Of a DNA stretch of 64,000 nucleotides, positions 59,200 to 64,000 are shown piece by piece. Every line of letters starts with the position of its first letter. Position 1 is the stretch's first letter. The position numbers and the translations under genes are program-made. This DNA is from CAYNHF01 sp964397045. GTDB taxonomy: Bacteria; Actinomycetota; Acidimicrobiia; Spongiisociales; UBA5794. The notes below the pieces were generated by a model. The model did not search any database, had not been told where the DNA came from, and was given only the letters and a program-made list of their open reading frames with translations. Location: the NCBI GenBank assembly GCA_964397045.1, contig CAYNHF010000012.1:10148-74147 (forward strand), written 5' to 3'.

Positions 59200-59523
59200 C
59201 AGAACGCCTTCCTTCAGTTCCCCGCCTGACCTCTTATCGGTCGGACGAGATAGCCCATACTTGAGGATACGCGGGGGGCCGAGCACGCACAAGGGCTATC
59301 CCACTCTTGGCAACAGGACTAGCCACGAGTCAACCTTCCCGCGAATCGCCGACGCAGCTTAGCGCGTGACATGCCGGCGGGGTGGTCGCGAACAACGACC
59401 GCGCCAGGTCGTTCGCGTCTGAGGACCCGCTCCACGATACGGGACCGCCCAGCTCACTCGACGCTGGGGAGGGCAGGAGGATCCGACAACCGGGACGAGC
59501 GCTCGTCGCAGTAGCCTCTCCGT
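59200..59523. other. Divergent gap before the acyl-CoA-synthetase fusion gene
   Basis: These 324 bases hold no gene that I can support. They carry the -10 hexamer at 59512-59517 for the plus-strand gene and must hold the surface-protein promoter, which I cannot place with confidence. Confidence 0.5.
59512..59517 (+). promoter_or_regulatory. -10 hexamer of a leaderless gene (GNAT/CoA-synthetase fusion)
   Basis: Reads TAGCCT, six bases before ATG 59524. Confidence 0.55.
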
Positions 59524-62301
59524 ATGTCCACAGACATGTCCGAAACCATCGAGGGGTACCCGGCTGAGTTCGACGTAGACGTCGTGCTGCGCGACGGAGA
59601 GATCGTTCGGCTTCGCCCGATTCGTCCTGAGGATCGGGACATGGAGGCCGACTTCATAACCCGCATCAGCCCCGAGAGCCTCTACAACCGCTTCTTCCAG
59701 GTGAAGTCGGAGCTCACCGATGAGGAGCTCGACTACTTCACGCAGATCGACTACGCCGATCGAATGGCGTTCGTGGCCATCTGCGACGACAAGATGGTCG
59801 CGGTGGGGCGTTACGACACCGCGCCGCCGGAAGAGGAGGATGGCGACCGAAGGATGGCAGAGGTCGCGTTTCTCGTCGAGGACGATTTCCAGGGCAGGGG
59901 GCTCGGGTCATTGCTGTTGCAGCATCTCACCGTCTACGCCCGCTTGCAGGGAATCGAACGTTTCCGTGCCTACACGCTCGTCGAGAACCGGAGCATGCAG
60001 CGCCTCCTCATCGATTCGGGGTACGAGATCACCCGCAAACTACAGGACGAGGTGTACGAGCTGGAGCTGGACACCGCCCTCACGGACGAAGCCCGCCAGG
60101 CTGAGGGCGCACATGAGAAGTGGGCTATTGCGACATCTCTGCGAGGCCTGTTCAATCCGAATGCGGTGGCTGTCATCGGGGCCAGTCGCAACGATGCTTC
60201 GATCGGTGGCCGTCTGTTCGGCAACCTGATGTCGACCGGCTTTCCCGGTCCGGTATACCCGGTCAACCCGAACGCCAACGTCGTGCGTTCGGTTCGCGCC
60301 TACCCATCGATCTCCGACGTACCCGATCAGGTCGACCTCGCTTTTATCGTTACGCCTGCGCCACACGTGGCTGCGAACGTTGCCGAATGCGCCGCGGCCG
60401 GGGTCAGGGCGGTAGTCGTCATCTCCGCCGGGTTCGGCGAAACGGGAGAGGCCGGTAGGGCCCTGGAGCAGGATCTCGTCGACATTGTTCGCAAGGCAGG
60501 CATGCGGATGGTGGGTCCCAACTGCATGGGTCTGGTGACCACAGACCCCGACGTACGGCTGAATGGGCAGTTCGGCCCGGTCTACCCGGTGGCAGGCAAC
60601 GTCGCCATGTCCAGCCAGAGCGGTGCGCTCGGCCTCGCCATCCTCGAGCAGGCAGGAGACATGGGCATCGGGGTCTCCAAGTTCGTTTCGGTCGGCAACA
60701 AGGCGGACGTCAGCGGAAATGACCTGATGCTCTACTGGGAGGACGACCCCGCAACCGACGTGATCCTCTTGTATCTCGAATCGTTCGGCAACCCCCGTCG
60801 TTTCGCGCGACTCGCTCGAAGGATCGGCAAGAAGAAGCCCATCGTTGCCGTCAAGTCGGGGCGATCTGATGCCGGCGCTCGAGCCGCAGCAAGCCACACG
60901 GGCTCGATGGCCAATGTCGAAGTGGCAGTGGAGGCGCTGTTCCGGCGGTCCGGCGTCATCCGCGCAGAGACGCTGAGTGAGATGTTCGATGTGACCGCGC
61001 TCCTCGCCCACCAGCCGGTACCTCGCGGCAGGCGGGTTGCGGTACTCACCAATGCAGGTGGGCCGGGGATCCTCTCCGCAGACGCCCTGGAGGCATACGC
61101 GCTCGGATTACCGGAGCTGTCCGAGCAGTTGCAGGACAAGCTGCACGAAGTTCTGCCTGGCGAGGCCTCGGTAGCGAATCCGGTTGATATGGTCGCCTCC
61201 GCGGGCCCAGAGCAATACGAGTTCTGCCTCGACGCCCTGCTCCATGGAGGCGAGGTGGATGCGGTGATCGCGATCTATGCCCCGACCACCCTGGGTGGTG
61301 CAGAAACCGTGGCAGCCGCCGTAAAGGCGGCGGCGGCACGAAAGCCCGAGGAGGTGGCTCTGCTCGCGGTCTTCATGCAGGCCCAGCACGGGATCCCGAC
61401 GAGCCTGCTCCAGGAGCCAGATTCGGTGCCGGTGTACCCCTACCCCGAGCCGGCGGCGCGGGCTCTGGCCTCGGCCGTCGAGTACGGCGAGTGGCGCGCC
61501 AAACCCGAGGGTTCCTACCCGGTGCCGGAGGGAATCGACTCCGGCGAACTCCGTGCTGTGATGGACGGGGTCTGCGCGTCTCTAGACGAAGGAGAGGATA
61601 CCTGGCTGTCGCCGGCAGATACCTCGCGACTGCTGCGGAGTCTCGGCATCAACGTAGCCGAGACCAGGGTGGCGACTTCGCCCGAAGCGGCTGCAGATAT
61701 CGCTCGAGCTATGGGGAGCTCCGTCGTGTTGAAAGTGATCGCTGATTCGGTGCTGCATAAGTCCGACGTCGATGGGGTTGCACTCGATATCCGCGGCGCC
61801 CAGGCGGTGCGCCAGGCGTATCGAGCGGTCACGTCGGTTGCCGAAGACGCTTCCGGCGTGATCATCCAACCATTCGTAGAGGGCGGGCACGAGGTCATCA
61901 TCGGCATGACGGAGGATCCCCTGTTCGGACCCCTGGTCGTGTTCGGCCTGGGCGGGGTCTACGTGGAGTTGATGCGAGACGTCGCTTTCCGGATCCATCC
62001 GGTGAGCGCGGAGGATGCCGCCGAGATGATTTCCGAGGTGCGCTCTGCGCGACTCCTCGATGGTTTCCGGGGTTCCCCGCTCGGGGACAAGCCGGCGGTC
62101 GCGGACACCATCTTGCGTGTATCGGCCCTCATCGAACAGGCTCCCGAAATCATCGAGATGGACATGAATCCGGTCCTGGTAGGCACGCCGGGCCAGGGCG
62201 TCGAAGTGGTTGACGCCAGAGTCAGGGTGAGGAAGCCGGAATCGATGTGGATGCCGAGCCGCAAGGACATTCCGGGAGTCATGAGCGTTCCCGGCAACTG
62301 A
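59524..62301 (+). CDS. GNAT acetyltransferase fused to ADP-forming acyl-CoA synthetase-like protein
   Basis: A 925-residue protein. Residues about 20-180 are a GNAT domain with VEDDFQGRGLGSLLL as the acetyl-CoA loop. From about 205 a CoA-binding domain (LFNPNAVAVIGASRNDASIGG) begins, then a ligase-CoA domain with SHTGS, the conserved His motif, near 457, and an ATP-grasp domain from about 665 to the end (VVLKVIADSVLHKSDVDG, then EMDMNPVLV). Relatives in enterobacteria (Pat/YfiQ) carry the GNAT domain at the C-terminus; here it is first. It probably acetylates protein Lys in response to acyl-CoA and may retain ligase activity. Confidence 0.85.
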   Translation: MSTDMSETIEGYPAEFDVDVVLRDGEIVRLRPIRPEDRDMEADFITRISPESLYNRFFQVKSELTDEELDYFTQIDYADRMAFVAICDDKMVAVGRYDTAPPEEEDGDRRMAEVAFLVEDDFQGRGLGSLLLQHLTVYARLQGIERFRAYTLVENRSMQRLLIDSGYEITRKLQDEVYELELDTALTDEARQAEGAHEKWAIATSLRGLFNPNAVAVIGASRNDASIGGRLFGNLMSTGFPGPVYPVNPNANVVRSVRAYPSISDVPDQVDLAFIVTPAPHVAANVAECAAAGVRAVVVISAGFGETGEAGRALEQDLVDIVRKAGMRMVGPNCMGLVTTDPDVRLNGQFGPVYPVAGNVAMSSQSGALGLAILEQAGDMGIGVSKFVSVGNKADVSGNDLMLYWEDDPATDVILLYLESFGNPRRFARLARRIGKKKPIVAVKSGRSDAGARAAASHTGSMANVEVAVEALFRRSGVIRAETLSEMFDVTALLAHQPVPRGRRVAVLTNAGGPGILSADALEAYALGLPELSEQLQDKLHEVLPGEASVANPVDMVASAGPEQYEFCLDALLHGGEVDAVIAIYAPTTLGGAETVAAAVKAAAARKPEEVALLAVFMQAQHGIPTSLLQEPDSVPVYPYPEPAARALASAVEYGEWRAKPEGSYPVPEGIDSGELRAVMDGVCASLDEGEDTWLSPADTSRLLRSLGINVAETRVATSPEAAADIARAMGSSVVLKVIADSVLHKSDVDGVALDIRGAQAVRQAYRAVTSVAEDASGVIIQPFVEGGHEVIIGMTEDPLFGPLVVFGLGGVYVELMRDVAFRIHPVSAEDAAEMISEVRSARLLDGFRGSPLGDKPAVADTILRVSALIEQAPEIIEMDMNPVLVGTPGQGVEVVDARVRVRKPESMWMPSRKDIPGVMSVPGN

Positions 62302-62352
62302 GTGCTGCCCGCCGCCGGGGTGGACGAGACACCAAGAACGGCCAAGGCGCGA

Positions 62353-62385
62353 AGCGATCCGGATGCCTCGTACATCCGGATCGCT
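62353..62385. terminator. Strong hairpin between convergent genes
   Basis: AGCGATCCGGATG (62353-62365) pairs perfectly with CATCCGGATCGCT (62373-62385) around a seven-base loop. It lies between the stops of the fusion gene and the membrane-protein gene and has no U-tract. Confidence 0.72.
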
Positions 62386-62405
62386 ACGTCTCAGTGGGAA
62401 CGTGG

Positions 62406-63422
62406 CTACTGCTTGATGACGAGCCCGACCCCACCTGCGAGCACCACAACGATGCCGCCGATGATGATCGTCCAGATGATCGGGACGAACTTCACGTCCT
62501 TCAGCGTGTTGTAGTTGTCGAGGTTGTTGGCGAACGTCTGGGCAAACACGGTGAACCTTCCGAGTGCCTCGGGCAGTGCCTGCAGCGCGGCTGCCGTTGC
62601 TGGGTAGTTGGCTCCGAGGAACTGGTTGAGCTCGTCGGGCGACATACCCATTTGCTGCGCGAGGGCGGGAAGCATCTCGGTCTGCATCTGGGTCCCCATC
62701 GCTTCGACCATGCCGAGTGCCTGTTCTGCGCCTGCCACCAACTCCGCCGTGTAGATCGGTCGCAGATTGTCGTTGAGTTCATCCGCATCAGCCGCCTTCT
62801 GCGGCAGGTTGAGAATGAGTGGCACCACGATCAGGAGCCCGCCGAGCACGATTGCCAGGATCGAGCCGACCCTACCGGGAACGAAGAACATCACGAGCCC
62901 GACGATGATCGTCAGGATTCCGGCGAACAGGATCGACCACGGCACCGTTGTGGCCGGAAGATCCTCGGTTGGGATTTCGTCCGCCGACTGGAAGAGTTCC
63001 CGCTGGCTATCCAGGGTATTGATCAGCCCAGCGAACGTGCTGGTGATTTCAGGCAACGCCGCCATACCGTTCGCAACGTCCGGGAAGCTCGTCTGCACCA
63101 TGCCGCCAAACTCTTCTGGTGACATTCCGAGCGCGGCGGCCATCTCGGGTGCGATTCGTGTGGAGAACTCCTCCCCGGCTGCTGCCAGCATCGCCAGATC
63201 CGCGTTGGCGGTCGCTATAGCCTCTTCCTCGAGGAGAGGGCGGAAGTCATCGATCATTTCCTCGAATGCCGGCCCGACCTCGAACAAGTTGTTGGCAAAA
63301 GTGCTGATCAAGAAGACCACTCCAACCAGTGCAACAACGACGCCTGCGCCTCTCCGTGCCTTGCCCACCCCCTTGGATTGGGTGGTCGTGGCCGAGTCGC
63401 TCGCCGGGCTGTCTGTCGACAT
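62406..63422 (-). CDS. Membrane protein of unknown function (338 residues)
   Basis: A protein with a helix at about 25-42, a large outside helical domain (about 45-160), two helices at about 162-205, a second similar outside domain (about 210-300) and a last helix at about 310-333. Both outside domains carry a MGMSPDELN or LGMSPEEFG motif followed by FP or YP and LP[E/A], so the protein is an internal duplication. I recognise no family. The start at ATG 63422 has GAGGAGGAAGG upstream. Confidence 0.6.
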   Translation of the reverse strand: MSTDSPASDSATTTQSKGVGKARRGAGVVVALVGVVFLISTFANNLFEVGPAFEEMIDDFRPLLEEEAIATANADLAMLAAAGEEFSTRIAPEMAAALGMSPEEFGGMVQTSFPDVANGMAALPEITSTFAGLINTLDSQRELFQSADEIPTEDLPATTVPWSILFAGILTIIVGLVMFFVPGRVGSILAIVLGGLLIVVPLILNLPQKAADADELNDNLRPIYTAELVAGAEQALGMVEAMGTQMQTEMLPALAQQMGMSPDELNQFLGANYPATAAALQALPEALGRFTVFAQTFANNLDNYNTLKDVKFVPIIWTIIIGGIVVVLAGGVGLVIKQ

Positions 63423-63605
63423 GCCTTCCTCCTCTGTACCGGGTCTGACACGAGCGCCGATCTGGACCCGTTCAACGGATCGACACCTGACGATTTTCAC
63501 CAGCAGTGCACCAGGATGGAACCGACCTAGCCAGGGCCATTGGACCCACAGTGACGGCTGGAGGTCACTCCAGTGCGCGAGTGCGCTGTGGCGGCAGAGC
63601 AGCCC

Positions 63606-64000
63606 CTATCGCTTTGGCGGTTGTGCCCTGGAGGCGGCCGAAAGGCGCCGAATCTCCGCCCGGGAAGTGAGACGCAGAGCCTCGATCGCAGCCAGCAGCA
63701 GAAGCGCGTTCACGAACAGGATCGGAGGAACGACCTCCAGCCCAGCCCGATCCACGAAAAAGCCCATCACCCCGGGCAGCAACGCCCCACCCACATTGGC
63801 CGCGGCGATCTCATAGCCGACGACCGTGGCTGTGAGTGCCGCGCCGAAGCGACGCGGCGTCAGCAGCACCTCGAGCGGAAACACGGGGCCATGTGCGAAC
63901 CCGGCGAAGATGAGGGCCACGACTCCCACGGCCGGCGTCGGATTCCACCAGAAGACCGCGAAGCCCGCTGCGGTGGCGATTGCTGACCATCGCAATAGGT
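63606..64000 (-). CDS. MFS-like transporter, C-terminal part (5' end outside window)
   Basis: The frame is open through the window edge. The visible 130 or so residues hold four hydrophobic spans, including AIATAAGFAVFWW, VALIFAGFAHGPVFPL, NVGGALLPGVMGFFV and ILFVNALLLLAAIEAL, and a conserved basic loop (LLTPRRFGAAL) between two helices, fitting the last four helices of a major facilitator permease. It ends in a basic tail. The substrate cannot be told. Confidence 0.65.
   Translation of the reverse strand, partial: LLRWSAIATAAGFAVFWWNPTPAVGVVALIFAGFAHGPVFPLEVLLTPRRFGAALTATVVGYEIAAANVGGALLPGVMGFFVDRAGLEVVPPILFVNALLLLAAIEALRLTSRAEIRRLSAASRAQPPKR

Noticed and set aside
1..64000. tRNA, rRNA, riboswitch or insertion-sequence genes
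   Set aside because: I saw no tRNA-like GTTCGA arm in a cloverleaf context, no rRNA segments, no paired inverted repeats with a transposase, and no recognisable riboswitch ahead of gcvT or gcvH.

Overview
The window is high-GC, densely packed bacterial chromosome, best explained as an actinobacterium. The strongest marker is the minus-strand block from about 44 to 52 kb: pgsA, gcvH, a GarA-like FHA protein, an FtsR-like MerR regulator, a DUF151 nuclease, a second MerR regulator and gcvT. This resembles the mycobacterial Rv1822-Rv1830 neighbourhood, with extra genes inserted. Polyphosphate glucokinase, PPK2, luciferase-like (F420/FMN) oxidoreductases, LPxTG surface proteins and many apparently leaderless genes agree. 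A deep lineage such as Acidimicrobiia is my guess; the sequence alone does not prove it. I saw no rRNA, tRNA, CRISPR array, intact insertion sequence or prophage.

Layout. 0-7.8 kb: the end of an MFS transporter, a Crp-like regulator, a DUF3179 lipoprotein, phenylacetate-CoA ligase, and an ECF sigma/membrane anti-sigma-like pair divergent from a small secreted protein. 7.9-9.9 kb: a three-gene catabolic operon whose first gene, a 3-hydroxyisobutyrate-dehydrogenase homologue, carries three frameshifts. 10-16.5 kb: a degenerate P-loop protein, a class 3 lipase, an oxidoreductase pair and small NTF2-like and YCII proteins. 16.6-20 kb: an rpiB pseudogene and a large repetitive LPxTG surface protein. 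20-30 kb: PPK2 and several short catabolic or redox operons (2-hydroxyacid dehydrogenase plus amidohydrolase, SDR, TauE plus D-cysteine-desulfhydrase-like enzyme, DAO oxidase plus SDR). 30-39 kb: an MMPL exporter, luciferase-like enzyme, DoxX, SpoU methyltransferase, amidohydrolase, Maf and a decayed acyl-CoA dehydrogenase. 39-44.7 kb: a second desulfhydrase-like enzyme, RNase HII, YqgE, adenosine deaminase and the ppgK operon. 44.7-52.4 kb: the conserved actinobacterial block. 52.4-64 kb: small conserved proteins, a methyltransferase, a GcvT-like/FAD oxidoreductase operon, a Thr-rich LPxTG protein, a GNAT/acyl-CoA-synthetase fusion, and the end of an MFS transporter.

Three themes stand out. 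First, gene decay: at least three clear pseudogenes and several fragments lie among intact genes. Second, start architecture: eleven genes on both strands have a TANNNT hexamer exactly six bases before the start codon, which points to leaderless transcription. Third, several proteins have altered signature residues (P-loop, SDR active site, potassium-channel filter, 2-hydroxyacid dehydrogenase Glu). I found no clear new defence or mobile system. The best leads are the leaderless rule, the decaying catabolic loci, the ECF/NTF2-like sensor locus with its repeated operator-like motif, and the remodelled gcvH-garA-ftsR region.
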